From assembly GCA_973895155.1 (NCBI GenBank), contig OZ316896.1, forward strand, positions 23,312,001-23,376,000: DNA of 64,000 bases. The letters run 5' to 3'. This stretch comes from Marsupella aquatica (lineage: Eukaryota > Marchantiophyta). Below the pieces are notes generated by a model. The model did not search any database and was not told the DNA's origin. It saw only the letters and a program-made list of their open reading frames with translations. The position numbers and the translations under genes were made by a program. Numbering within the stretch: the stretch's first letter is position 1; every line of letters starts with the position of its first letter. Positions 31,137 through 42,469 of this stretch are shown piece by piece.

Positions 31137-33137
31137 CACACGAATGAAATTCCTCCACTGATGCCATCAAACAACCCACCAAGATATCCAACTTTGCAAC
31201 ATCATCAGCTTTCCTGCGACACAGTTTCCCGCTTGCCACCACAACACGATCTCCCTCGAAACTCGATACGCCGCAACGAATGTTGGAGCATTTCGCAGTT
31301 TCTCCCATAGTTGCCGATGTTCTGGTTGCTTACCCTCTAAAACTCCTTCTATAGAATGTCGATGGAAAGACTGGTAAAAGTGAAATGCATCAGAGCATTC
31401 ACGTTCAGGGTCTGGGTGCCCTCCGAAAAAGACATTGCGAACGGCGATCCATCCAGCTTGAGCATTGTCAGCCATAAAACCTTGAATGACAACGTCCTGT
31501 AACCCATTTTCCTTACAAACCTCAATCATAATTCTCCACGCTTTCTCAAAGGACTCCGTGTCTTCAGCTTTTAGTTCGCATGTGAAGATTGTACAAAGAG
31601 CTCAGAAGTTGTGATCGTAAACGTGTGCACTGAAAGTAAACCAATCGGTTGTCACTCGCTTCATCACATCAAAACTCACCCAAGCTCCTTCCAATCTTCC
31701 GCGGGATCTTCCGTCAGGTTGCATATGCCGGAGAAGATCTACACCAGATCCATGACCCTTGACTATCATTTTGAATATATGGGGCCTATCTGCTACACAA
31801 CCCTGACCCGGCAGGAGGTACCTTTGGAGGAAAGAAATGTTATTTGACCTTTGCATCCGAGCTAGGAAATCTAACTCACCACGACTAGCTTGGTCCATTT
31901 GAATGCTTCGACAAAGCGATTCAAATTTCTGGGGGGTAGACAGTACCATGAGAGACTTCCAAATCTCCGTTTCTTCAATATCTACTATGTCGTCAACGTT
32001 TTTGCAAAGAGCTTTCACGAGCGAACCGGTTGCAAAATTTAAAATACCAGTCGGCTTTGCTAGAGGATTGGCTTCATGATTTTTTCTTATCAAATCCTCA
32101 GCTATCTTCTCAGCGCTCCTCGAGAAAACTTTCCTACTCGGATGGTTGTGCTCACCTATATGAACTGCGAGCCGAGACATGTGACTACAGGTCTGTGTAT
32201 CAAGAAGGACTTGAGGGTACATATAAAACAAGTGAGCAGGGCAAGACTTCACACAGAAAGGAATCTGCTCACAATAGTGACAGACTACACCACCCTCTTC
32301 AATCAACGAACCCACCACGTGCTGGCCATTGAGTTTAGGAGCACCATGCCAGGCCTTTGCATTGCATCTCTTCTTTCGCTGAAAGTACTCACAGGACTTG
32401 TTCCTGCACTCGATGAACCCGGTACAGGTAACCTTACCAAATTCCCAATGTTTCTTTGGATGCACGTTCACAGTTGTCGGAAAAATTTGGGTCCAAATGT
32501 AACAATCTTTGGCGCGGTCCATGTCACAAAGTCTAGATCCCTTGGAGAGCATTCCCTCAATGGGAGGCAGTTCAAATACAACATTTCCATTGTACTTGTC
32601 TGGAAAACAAGGAACTTACTCATGTCGGAAGTCCCCTGCCGAGATAAATCTTGACAGTTCACTATGTCCTGTGGCCTTGAGTAAGGCGTCCATCGCACTC
32701 CTCCAGTAGACTTTATGACCAACTCCAGAGGTAGCCACCGGCTCATCCTTAACAAAAGCGGAAACCGGAACTTTGTACTGCAATGGAGGAGTGGGTGCAA
32801 CATCACCATCTTCACTGTCAGATATGTCAACAACAACAACACGAATGTTCCCAACTACTGGTTCCGGAGCGACACGTCTGACATTAAGCGTGTAACTAAG
32901 CCCGGCATTCATGATATGCCAAAAGCGTACTCCCTCATCTACATCGAATGCCGCAGCCCATTGAAGTTCTCCACTCGTCGATTCCTGCGCAACAATGGAC
33001 TCAATATCATTCATCCTCCAATCAAATCTCTCGCAAAGGTAGGTTTCACTAACTTGCTTGTAAGCATCAGAAACTTGCACGGGGATCTTGACGACGTCTC
33101 CAGTACAAGCACGTGTAATTACAATTGAGCGAGACAT

Positions 33138-33946
33138 TGTGGAGAAAATAAAGGAATCAACAAAGTGAATTCCTCCCAAATAGAATGCTTATACTAATGC
33201 GTGAAGACGACTGACCGCTATAAAAGTTGTTTGAATACGACATAGAATTGTGTCCGTTGAAATCATAAATGTAGAGTTTGTCCTTTTTGCCCTGGTAAGT
33301 GCGGGTGTCAGGGATATTTATTGTGTCAAAATGAACACATATAGGCCAAGATAATTCACATGATTTCAGCAGCGCCTGGCGCTACCAAAAATTCCAGGAT
33401 TTATGAGGTTAGAATTGAGTCACACACCAGACTAGCGTCGGGCGCTAGCATTACAGTGGACACCAATAAGTCTACTTTTTTGTATCTAAACATGCAATAT
33501 CATCCAAATTTAAGCACCATTCAGGGATATATGTACTAGCGCCGGGCGCTAGTATTGGTACACCATATGTAAGGACCAAATGTGAACGAAATTAAACGTC
33601 CTACGTCCTAAAGTTCTTCATTTTCAAAAAATTTCACATAAACTGGGACCAAAAACATAACCGTGAATAGACCACGGAATGGGTAGCGCCTGGTGCTATC
33701 TATTGGACACATTAAACTTTATGACCAATGTGGGTACAGTTTGACTGGCGCTCGGCGCTAGCAATGCATTATCAAGTTTTAGTAGTCTGGTCAACGGTAA
33801 TATTTAACGGTAACTACGGTTAGCGTGATCTTCACAAAACAGTTTAGCGGATTTTACATTAATATCTATCACGATTCTTATATTTTCGCTTTGTTTTAAC
33901 GATAAGTAATACCCAATTTCATTGTAATGTCTCTTAAATAGATTAC
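33138..33946. other. Divergent intergenic region
   Basis: This is AT-rich non-coding sequence between the minus-strand transposase start and the plus-strand ORF at 33947. It holds the palindrome array and would be expected to carry promoters for both. I see no unambiguous TATA box. Confidence 0.5.
33371..33760. repeat. Array of five CTAGCGCC-N-GGCGCTAG palindromes
   Basis: Sites: 33371-33383, 33432-33448 (CTAGCGTCGGGCGCTAG), 33536-33552 (CTAGCGCCGGGCGCTAG), 33684-33698 (TAGCGCCTGGTGCTA) and 33746-33760 (TGGCGCTCGGCGCTA). Each is a near-perfect palindrome around a central odd base. The sequence between sites is AT-rich and unrelated. The array lies between two divergent ORFs, starting about 230 bp upstream of the transposase ATG. 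Confidence 0.8.
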
Positions 33947-34494
33947 ATGGAGGGAGATAGCACTGATCAACCGGGTATAATACTCCATCAACTGTTAATT
34001 TGGTACGGAGATTCAGTACTCGATCGTGAGAATTGTAGTGTACGACCGTTCGTACAACACTCATCTCGGGAGCCGATGGATGCAGTCCCCTTCTTGTCGA
34101 GGGGGTATAGTGTTGTTGGGGATCATGATCGTGGCTATTGCGAGTCTTTTGAGTCTTCATTTTCAGGTTTGGTGTATACACATCGAGTGACGAGGTCAAG
34201 CACATCGCTTGTTCCCATCTCAAGTAATTTGTTTCCAAAGCCGACGCGAAAAAAGATGGAGAATGTAGACACATTTGCAATCGGAGATGTCTCGTTCTCG
34301 GAGACCGACCTTATTTCAAAACATGTCATGTTCTTTGGGAAGGATTTCCGAGGGTTTAACAAAGAGCCTCCTAGGATTCCGCTATGTCGGTTGGTGCATA
34401 TGGAGGTCGTCCGCACTTTGCAGAAAGATAGCTCCTCCATCGACAAGTTGAAAGACTCTTTCCGTAGTATGGGATACAATTCATCGATAGGTAT
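33947..34494 (+). pseudogene. Unrecognised ORF divergent from the transposase, 3'-truncated
   Basis: The ORF of 206 codons is open from MEGDSTDQPGIILHQ. Its last codons (after 34494) are family A LTR sequence, so the natural 3' part is lost. The second half (VDTFAIGDVSFSETDLISKHV, RIPLCRLVHMEVVRTLQKD) has normal amino-acid composition and no repeats, like a real protein. I do not recognise a family. Its position suggests a second transposon gene or a captured host gene fragment. The overlapping minus-strand ORF (34280-33804) looks less protein-like. Confidence 0.4.
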
Positions 34495-35349
34495 GAGGCG
34501 TGAGTGGGCAGGGCGGGCGCTGATCTCCAAGTTTAGACTTAGGATCAGGACCAGGAGGCGGCCCTGACACTTAGATTAGTGGGATTGCAGATCCTTGGGT
34601 AAGGGCGACACTTGTGCTCTTGCCTCTCTGTACATAGGTAGATTACAATTAGGTAGATTAGGCTTACGCTGCAAGGAATTGGGCGGATCCACAGTCAGGA
34701 TAAGTACTTGGGCTGCGGGGAGCAAGGAGCCTCTTCTTTAGCAAGTTTTTAGTTGCACCAGCAGGGCTGGGATCAAGTAGTAAGAGAAGCTCTCAGTTAG
34801 TTATGCAGTGACCCTTGTGTATCATCATGTTTCCTCATGCCTAAGAGCTGAATAGAGTTGGCCTCACGGCTTAGTTTGCAGAGCTTGTGTGTGAGATGTA
34901 CTGTTTGTATGGCAAGTGCATGGTATAACTCAGTCAGAAGGAGTCATTATGCTATTTGTGTGTCGCATTAACTTGTGTGAAGAGTGCCCACATCAACTAA
35001 GATAGGAAGGAAAGTAAGCAAGGGAGTGAGAGCTGGATGTGTCGAGCTGAGAGAGGTCTTAGCGGCTTAACCAAGCCAATTGGGGATCATTCCGGCGGCG
35101 GAATCCAAATATACCTAAAGAAGACGAGGGGAAGGCAAGGTAAGGCCTAGATTAGGCCGGCTACGTATCTCATGACCCAATGAAGGATCTGTCCAGTATA
35201 TGTGTGTAAAGTGTTAATAATAGCAGTAGAGGATTAGCAGCGTCCCATGCCGCTAAGCCGCGGAAACGGCCTCGCCGAGGATGAAACCTGCGGGAATCGG
35301 CTTGTGCAGGGGGGTTTCTTGGGTTTGGGGAGCCATGGGACGCACCACA
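34495..35349 (+). repeat. Old family A LTR tail
   Basis: The sequence matches the last 0.86 kb of the LTR, ending GCACCACA at 35349, and is followed by the same primer-binding motif as at 11708. It overlaps in content with 29067-29504, so the two fragments are separate LTRs and not halves of one split LTR. Confidence 0.85.
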
Positions 35350-35418
35350 TTTTTGGCGCTAGATGGAGGGGGCATTTCTTAAGCCGTGAGATATGAAGTT
35401 AGGAAGGAAGCGTAGGTA

Positions 35419-36183
35419 ATGACTGACCCTACGCCGAGGGAGGAAAGAGCGATTCAACGGGAGAGAGCTCGTCTGCAGCAGCTCGCCGGGTGGCATGATA
35501 CATAACGACTGAGAGGGGCAGAAAGAGCTAGTAGCTCCGTAACTGAAAGTGGCATCGAAGAAGACATACCAGAAGAAGAGTCGGTAAGGAGAAGTGAGTC
35601 TCCAACCGACATGGGGGAACCAGAGACACGGCCAAACGAGAGGCCAGGGACCAGACTGAGCCAACGGTCGCGCATTCATTACAAGGCCTTTCATGGGAGA
35701 GGAGATGAGGATCCGAACGAATGGTTGGATGACTTCGAGGGAACCGCTACAGCAAATGGAGAATCGGCCATCAAGATGCAAATTCTTTCCGGCCTGTTCA
35801 AAGGTGAGGCTAGGCCGTGGTACAGAGCATTGGACGTGGAAGATCAAGCCATCTGGAATACTTTCAGATCACTATTTGTCAAAGAATTTTGACCCATTGG
35901 AACTTCAGAGTTAGCAGTGCTGAAGTTGGGACGACTTTGGTTCAAGGAGAACAAATCCTTCAAAAAGTTCTTGCAACGCTTCCAAAAGCTGGTAAGACGT
36001 ACAAAGACCAATGCATCTGAAGGTATGCAACTTCAATGGTTAGTGAATGCTTTGCCACAAAAGATGAGTTTTGCAATTAGGAAGGAGAACCCAGAGACCT
36101 TGGCCGAGGCAATTAAGGATATTCAATTATACATTAATGCAGATATCACAAGCCGGAAGAAACAGCTTAAGTCTGAGAGTTCC
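35419..36183 (+). pseudogene. Family A gag N-terminal fragment
   Basis: It starts MTDPTPREERAIQRERARL at 35419, matching the gag at 11773. In-frame stops occur at WHDT* (near 35503) and FVKEF* (near 35890). The capsid domain is otherwise recognisable through SRKKQLKSESS. It is cut at 36183, where a new family A LTR begins. Confidence 0.87.
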
Positions 36184-39100
36184 TGTGATGCCTAGCCAGG
36201 AATCACTCGGCCAGTGAAGTGGGTAAAGCAAGAATGCACCCTGGAAACACCTTAGTATAGGGACAAAACAAGGAAAATATAAACAATTAGGGGCGACTAT
36301 GGAACCCGGGCCGAGGCCGGAGGTAAGGGCGCTGGGGGTGAAAACTCGATTAGGGTTAGGGCGCGCTAAGCGTCGGCGGCTAGGAAGGATCAACGGGAGG
36401 AAGGACCGGAAGAGGAGAGGGGTAAGGAGCGCTTGCAAGAGATGGTGGCTCATTTGTGAGCACGAACTAGGCAGACGACTACGGGAGGCCAACTACTGTC
36501 AGTTGCTTAGGCAAGCACTCGGGGAGAGAATAGATACTAACGATCGACCTAAGGAGGGTATGAGCAACGTCAATCAAGCGGCACATTTCTGGGGATGCCT
36601 GTTCGAACGGGCAACTGAGTACATCAAGACTTACGAGGACGAGGAATCAGAAAGGGCAGCTCGAGAACGGCAGGAGCTCGCTCGATTGTGGGAGCTGCAG
36701 AAGACGGCTTTCGTAGGAGGCGAACTCATCAAGGACGAGTTCTTGTGGACTCCTACTTCCAATCAGCTCGACGATCTTCTGTTTTGCAAAGACAGCGTCG
36801 TCAGCATCCGAGAGGTCATCAAGAACTGCAACGACATACACTGGGAATTGAAGGGTAGCACGGAAAGGTGGACCCAGGCAACGGTGCTAGGAGAAACCTC
36901 CACGGCAGCAGAGATGAAGAGGAAGGGAGCCGTCAACAATGAAGCCACCCCGGCAAAAAGAACGAGGTCGGCGGCACCAAAGAAGCCAGCCGAGTAGCAG
37001 AGCAGGAGGCAGGGAGAAGCCGAAGAGGAAGAGGTTGATCCCATCAAGGCCATTCCAACCAGGGATGACACCTGGAAGGGCTGGGCGGCAACCCTACCAG
37101 TGGAGGTGCAACTACATTTTGCACGGGAGGAGGATGCATGCTTTACGGCCATGCAGACCAAGAAGTACCAAGGCTTCATGGCCGGATCCGGCTTAGAGGC
37201 CTTTGTAAGATTACCATGGCTGAAGCCGGAAGTACCGGATTCAGACCTATTAGAATTCGTGGGGTCATGGGAACCCGAGACCAATTGCACGAGGATATAT
37301 GGGAAGGATTTCTATCTTACTCCCAAAGTGATTGCCGAAGTGTTTGGCTTGCCGATAGGCAATAAGACCAAAGTTGATACCAGGAAGACCTTGCCTGACA
37401 AGGAGTTCCGGTCGTTCCCCGGGCCATCAACGAAGAATGGCTTCTTCCGGAACACCTGCACCAACCCGCACATAGGAGAGATGATCGACTTCTTGAGGGT
37501 GACCATGCATTGTAACTTGCCGAGGGCAGAGATCGGCAAGGCACAGGTCTATCTGGCAGAGAGGCCAGACCCAAGCCGGGACTACAACGGGTACCTCCTC
37601 AACCAATTGAAGAAGATCTTAAAGGAGGAGCAGCAGGTAATCGGCATGGGGAGCGTGTCGCGGCTTGGCTATCACATGCCGTTGTTGTGCCGGTATGCCA
37701 GAGGTCAGACTTTTGCCCCAGTACTTCCCCTGCAGGTAAGGGCACCCGAGGAAGCTCCAGCACCGAGGCCGGTAGCAGAGAAGCCTCAACCACCTGTTAG
37801 CCCTACGATCGAGCAGGTGTTTAGACCAAGGAAGGAGGACTTGCCGATGCAGCAACCAGGCATGCAGAGTCTGTTGAAACTACTGGAGAAAGAGAAGAGA
37901 TCGGCATCGGCAACGGCAATGGCAACAATGCAGGACACTACTCCATAGGTAGGCTTACACCGGCTTACAAAAGAAAACCCCTTTGCTGGAGACAAGGAGA
38001 GAATCAGGCCAGAATCCAAGCTAGGTGTTCGAATGTATGTGGGAGTCTCAAGCTCTGAATCTGAGGCAGAATTGCCTGAAGCTCCTACCGACGAAGAGGA
38101 GAGGGAGAAGCCGGACGTCCAAGAAGTAGAGGAGGCAGTGGAGGACTGCAGCCATGATAACTCCGGCTATGGGTCGGACCATCATGTTCCAGGAGTAAGG
38201 ACCTGTGGCCGGTTTGTCCCCACACTTCCAAGGGTAGTACGAGGGGACCCCAACCAGCAGAGTAGCCCTGAGTCTCCCCCACCAGATGTTGCTCCCCCGA
38301 GCTTTGACGGCATAAAACAGACGGCACAGGAATTTCAGGAGCGAATCAGGCAGGAAGAGGAGGCAGCCCTGGCTAGAGAAAAGGATTTTCCAGGAGGAGA
38401 TTGGCCGGAGGACATCAGGCGGCTAGCCGAAAAAGGAAGCAAACCTCTAGCCACGATTGAAGAGATCCGCAAGACGGCTTGGGAGCAGAGGCCGCGATGG
38501 GCGATGCCGATCACTTCTACTTACTCCACCTACGCTAAGAATAGAGCCATGGAGTATGGTGAGATGTGTGGGGAACTTGCGCTCGGCATCTTTGGAGAGG
38601 AGTTGGAGGTAGGACCCTTTTTCCATAGGGAGCAGTTGGAGAAGCACCAATTAGAAGAAGCGGTGGCTTTAGAGAGAAGCAAGAAGGATGAGGTCATTCG
38701 GCGGCTTAGGAGGATGGAAGCCAAGATTGAAGATCTAAGGGCGGCCAAGAAAGCCCAAGATGAACTGCAGATTAAACGACATTAGCTGAACATCATGCAG
38801 GGGCAGTTGGACACCGCGCAGGCTGATAATCAGAATATCAAGGATAAACTGACTCAGACGCAGGGAGAGTTGGCCGATACGATCAAAGAGAGGGAGAAAT
38901 GGAAGCGAGAGCTGAGGAATGCAGAGGAGGCCCACATAACAGCCAACAGCCGGGCCATGGCGGAAACCCAAAGAAAGGAATGGGCGTTGAAGGGGGAGCT
39001 CGAGAAAATCCGCGGAGCCCTTGAGCAGAAGGAGGCCGAGTTAGGAAAATCCTATCAAGGGATTATGGCGCTGCAGCAGGAGCTTGCGTCCCTAACGGCC

Positions 39101-40847
39101 AGCTTCAAGGCCGACCTAAGGGAGAAGGACGAGATGCTCGATCAGACTTACGCCAAGATGAATCAGATGGAGTCTGTCATCATTGCAGAGCTCGACAAGG
39201 AGCTAAGAGCAACCCGGGAGGAGAGGGCTACCTTGAAGAAAGAACGGGAGGAAGCCCAGAAGGAATTAGAGGAGGCGCGCAAGGACCTGGATGAGACCCA
39301 GGAGGAGTTGGAGGAAATCACGAGGAAGATGGAGAACCTCCAGCAGCGGGCCGACAACCAAACAGAGCGGCTGAAGAAACAAGCCGCAGTATTTAAGTGC
39401 TTGTCTTCATCAGGCCCAACTCCAATTGGGGCAACCAAGTTACCAGGAGTGGCACTGGCCGAAGAAAAAGCCGCGCCACCTGCACCAGTGCCGGAAGTAA
39501 GTGGGAAGGGGAAGGGACCAGCTGCCGAACCAGAAAAGAAGAAGAAGCGGAAACCTTCAGGGTCAAGGAGTAATACGACTCCACTAGCCGTGGTGACCAA
39601 GGAGGTAGACCCAGCACCAACCTCCGGCATGAACACAGAAATAGATCCCGCTATCACCAAGGGTGGGGAAGGTGCGGTCCAAGCCGAACTACTCAATCAT
39701 GAGGCCGGTATCCTAGATCCGCCTCTTGAGCAAGCCGGGGAAACCGTAGCCGAGGCTGAGGCCGTAGCCGGGAATGATTCCTGAGCCGATGCCGACGCCG
39801 ATGGTGGACCCAGTCAGGCCGATGGAGAGTTGACTCAGTCAAGGGCAGGTAATTTGTCAGAAAACGAACCTACGGCAGTGGCTGAGGAGGAAGCGTTGGG
39901 GGCGTCCATTGAGGATCCACCACCGGTGTCGTGACGGTGCAAGGGCGTCGTTCCTTTTAGGAAGGGCGGACGTGGAGGGAGGAGGCGTGAGTGGGCAGGG
40001 CGGGCGCTGATCTCCAAGTTTAGGATTAGGATCAGGACCAGGAGCGGCCCTGACACTTAGCTTAGTGGGATTGCGGTTCCACTGGTAGGAGCAACACTTG
40101 TGCTCCTGCCTTACTGTACATAGGTAGTTTCGGGCAGGTAGATTACTGTTAGGTAGATTAGGCTTACGCTGCAAAGAATTAGGCGGATCCACTACCAGGA
40201 TAAGTACCTGGGCAGCGGGGAGCTCAGGGTCTCTTCTTTAGCAAGTTTTTAGTTTGCACCAGCCGGGCTGGGATCAAGTATTAAGAGAAGCTCTCGGTTA
40301 GTCATACAGTGACCCTTGTGTATATTCATGTTTCCTCATGCCTAAGAGCTGAATAGAGTTGGCCTCACGGCTTAGTTCGCAGAGCTTGTGTATGAGATGT
40401 ACTGTTTGTATGGCAAGTGCATGGTATGACTCAGTCAGAATGAGTCATTTTGCTATTTGTGTGTCGCATTAACTTGTGTGAAGAGTGCCCACATCAACCA
40501 GAAGGAAGGAAAGTAAGCAGGGGAGTGAGAGTTGGATGTGTCGAGCTGAGAGAGGTCTTAGCGGCTTAACCAAGCCTATTGGGGATCATTCCGGCGGCGG
40601 AATCCAAACATACCTAACAAGACGGAGGGGAAGACGAGGGAAGGCCTAGATTAGGCCGGCTACGTATCTCATGACCCGATGAAGGATCTGTCCAGTATAT
40701 GTGTGTAAATTGTTAATAGTAGTAGGAGAAGGTTAGCAGCGTCCCATGCCGCTAAGCCACGGAAACGGCCTCGCCAAGCGCGAAACCTGCGGGAATCGGC
40801 TTGAGCTGGGGGGTTTCTTGGGTTTAGGGAGCCATGGGACGCACCAT
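36184..40847 (+). repeat. Full-length family A LTR inserted in or joined to gag
   Basis: It starts TGTGATGCC at 36184 and runs 4,664 bp to GCACCAT, where the expected terminal CACA is altered. The left flank is gag of another family A copy; the right flank is an unrelated minus-strand ORF. Flanking bases (GTTCC and AGGAG) do not match, so this is probably a recombination product and not a clean insertion. Confidence 0.87.
36299..39934 (+). pseudogene. LTR-encoded ORF, family A copy 4 (several nonsense codons)
   Basis: The N-terminal extension (36299) is in frame with the standard start at 36560. The frame from 36560 to 39934 has the same 3,375-bp length as the intact copy. It is interrupted by stops at 36995 (CAG to TAG), near 37946, near 38783 (GAG to TAG) and at 39782 (CGA to TGA). 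There are no frame-changing indels in the main ORF. The PMD-like region and coiled coil are preserved. Confidence 0.78.
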
Positions 40848-41357
40848 AGGAGGTGTAGGTGCGGGTACGGGCACGGGTTGGCCGACACTGGTCATTGATG
40901 GTAGAGTTGCCATGAAATTCTGCAAGTGCCAGTGGAGGTTTTCTGACGCAAGTGGAGATGGTCATGTCGACCGGGTAGTGTTGAACTCGCCGGTAATGAT
41001 AGCCCGGACCCGAGCGGGGATGTGGTCGAAGTGGTGCCTCTGTAAATCGATCGTGCCCGGAATATTGAAGACCTCGTCCGGAAGGCGAAGCAGTGCTTCC
41101 CAGAAGCCGATGTATTTGCCTTCGTCAAAAAAGTACCCTGATACCTCCTCGGGTCGGTAAAGCTCGCTCTGGGATGGGTACTCAAAGTTAAGGAGATAGT
41201 GGTGGCGGCCTGCTAGGCAGATGGCTCTCTCGTATTCGCGTTCGATCTCGTAACGGCGCAGGTTGGCATGTTTCAATGAGTCGGCCAAGTGTCCTCCGAT
41301 AGACAGGAACTGAGTCCAAAATCGTATGGCCGAACTGGAAAGGATCGTGTGCGACAT
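40848..41357 (-). pseudogene. Unrecognised ORF next to an LTR, with one TGA
   Basis: The minus strand is open from the ATG at 41357 (MSHTILSSSAIRFWTQ) to a TGA at about 40962. It then continues in the same frame (ENLHWHLQNFMATLPSM, then a Pro-rich stretch) to the LTR edge. The first 130 residues look like a globular protein with IGFWEALLRLPDEVF and HIPARVRAIITGEF. I do not recognise a family. With a TATA box 99 bp upstream, it could be the 5' gene of another retroelement, possibly inside that element's LTR, or a host gene fragment. Confidence 0.4.
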
Positions 41358-42469
41358 TCAGAGGAGATAGCAGGTGACTAAGGAAAAGCGAGAGAGCTAG
41401 GATTAGAGCTGGCGCGTGGACTGGAGAGCTTGGTGCACTGCAAAGGATCGGCCCCCTTTTTATACCCTGAGAGCTCGTCGATCGCCCGACGCCTCCTCAT
41501 CGCTTATAGGTTGAGCCTTTCACGCTCGTAGTATACCGGCCCCTGCTCCAGTCCGGGTCAGCTCGTGTTAGTGGCCGCCTCCCGGAGCTCGTTATACGGA
41601 CCCGAGGGAGGGGGAAAAAGGGCCCATGACACGCTCGCAACCCGGGCGTGCGAATGGCGATCCGCCGCCAGCCCGAACATGGATTCCCCTTATTGACTAA
41701 GGATTTCCTACTCATAATGGCTACCTAAGTACTATTGTTATGCTAATAATAACGGCCTCAGATACCCCTAACGCACGTGCTAAGCGCGGTTAGACTGAAT
41801 TACTCAATACCCATCGTACCGGTGGCGTCACACATTCTCTGCCTGTAATGCTCTAGAACTCTGGCTAAGAAGATTACTCCTCTTTGAGGGAGTGTTACTA
41901 TCGGGAAAGAAGTGAAAGCAAATTCAAAGTGGATCAGAGATTGAAAAGAGAAAATTGTGAACCTTTTAGGGTTGGGAACAATGGGAAAGAAGAGAGAGAA
42001 GAACAACAATCCTTGTTTCCTCGGTAAAAGTGGCACGCGATCTTGGTGTTTAGGGACTTTAAATCTGAAGTGGTAAGTGCATTAGGGAAAGAACTATCTT
42101 GATTACAGCACGGGGTGTAACTGGGAGTAGACAACGAGACGCGGCTTGTTACGAAGGAGAATTTTAGGTGGAGCGATCGAAATGGAAGGGCTCTAGATTT
42201 GGTGAGCTCTCATTGTTTCTTATTTCTTATGCGCATGGATAAGTCTTAGATAGAGTAAAATAGTGTGATTGCCTCGTGAAACAGCCATTTCGCTTGCTAG
42301 TGGATCAGGTTACTGCGCTTGGCTTCAACTGAGAAGGGTTAGCAAACGTATGTCGCGCTATCGGAACGTTGGCCGCATGGAGGGCCGGGGCAGAGGCTCG
42401 GGGCATAGGTACTCGGGTAACAAACGGACAGATGCGTAAGGCGGAGCTAATCACTGGTCTTATTCCGGG
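41358..42469. other. Non-coding region between the orphan ORF and the LINE
   Basis: The left part is GC-rich and lies upstream of the orphan ORF, including its TATA box. From about 41800 the composition becomes AT-richer and leads into the LINE, whose start I cannot define. No gene is seen. Confidence 0.4.
41456..41464 (-). promoter_or_regulatory. TATA box upstream of the orphan ORF
   Basis: The minus strand reads GGTATAAAAAGGGGG, a strong plant TATA context, 99 bp before the ATG at 41357. The spacing is compatible with a short 5' leader. Confidence 0.5.

Larger units (their letters stand above)
29844..33137 (-). pseudogene. Large DDE-type transposase (MULE-like or related), degraded
   Basis: I read one gene on the minus strand from the ATG at 33137 (MSRSIVITRACTGDVVK) to the stop at 29844, about 1,030 codons with one intron. 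An N-terminal unknown region is followed by a Cys/His-rich module (CTGFIECRNKSCEYF... VCHYCEQIPFC... GEHNHPS) like the WRKY-GCM/FLYWCH zinc fingers of MULE-type transposases. A probable catalytic core has Asp in WVSFDVMKR and Asp in GFMADNAQAGW, then CSDAFHFYQSF; the Glu is not certain. A C-terminal Cys-rich module (ECRNC... WFCPNKTCYK) closes it. In-frame stops near 32615, 31602 and 30496 and a frameshift near 31215 make it non-functional. I cannot settle the superfamily. Confidence 0.68.

Noticed and set aside
32597-32620. GTAAGT...TTTTCCAG as an intron at the first transposase stop
   Set aside because: The interval would be only about 20 bp, too short for a plant intron, and the frame continues through it apart from one TAA, so a nonsense mutation is the simpler reading.
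33371-33760. Palindrome array as a CRISPR-like repeat-spacer locus
   Set aside because: The genome is eukaryotic, spacing is irregular, repeats are 13-17 bp palindromes, and no cas-like genes are present.
33804-34280. Minus-strand ORF of 158 codons overlapping the divergent ORF
   Set aside because: Its composition and position are less protein-like than the plus-strand ORF, and it has no domain.
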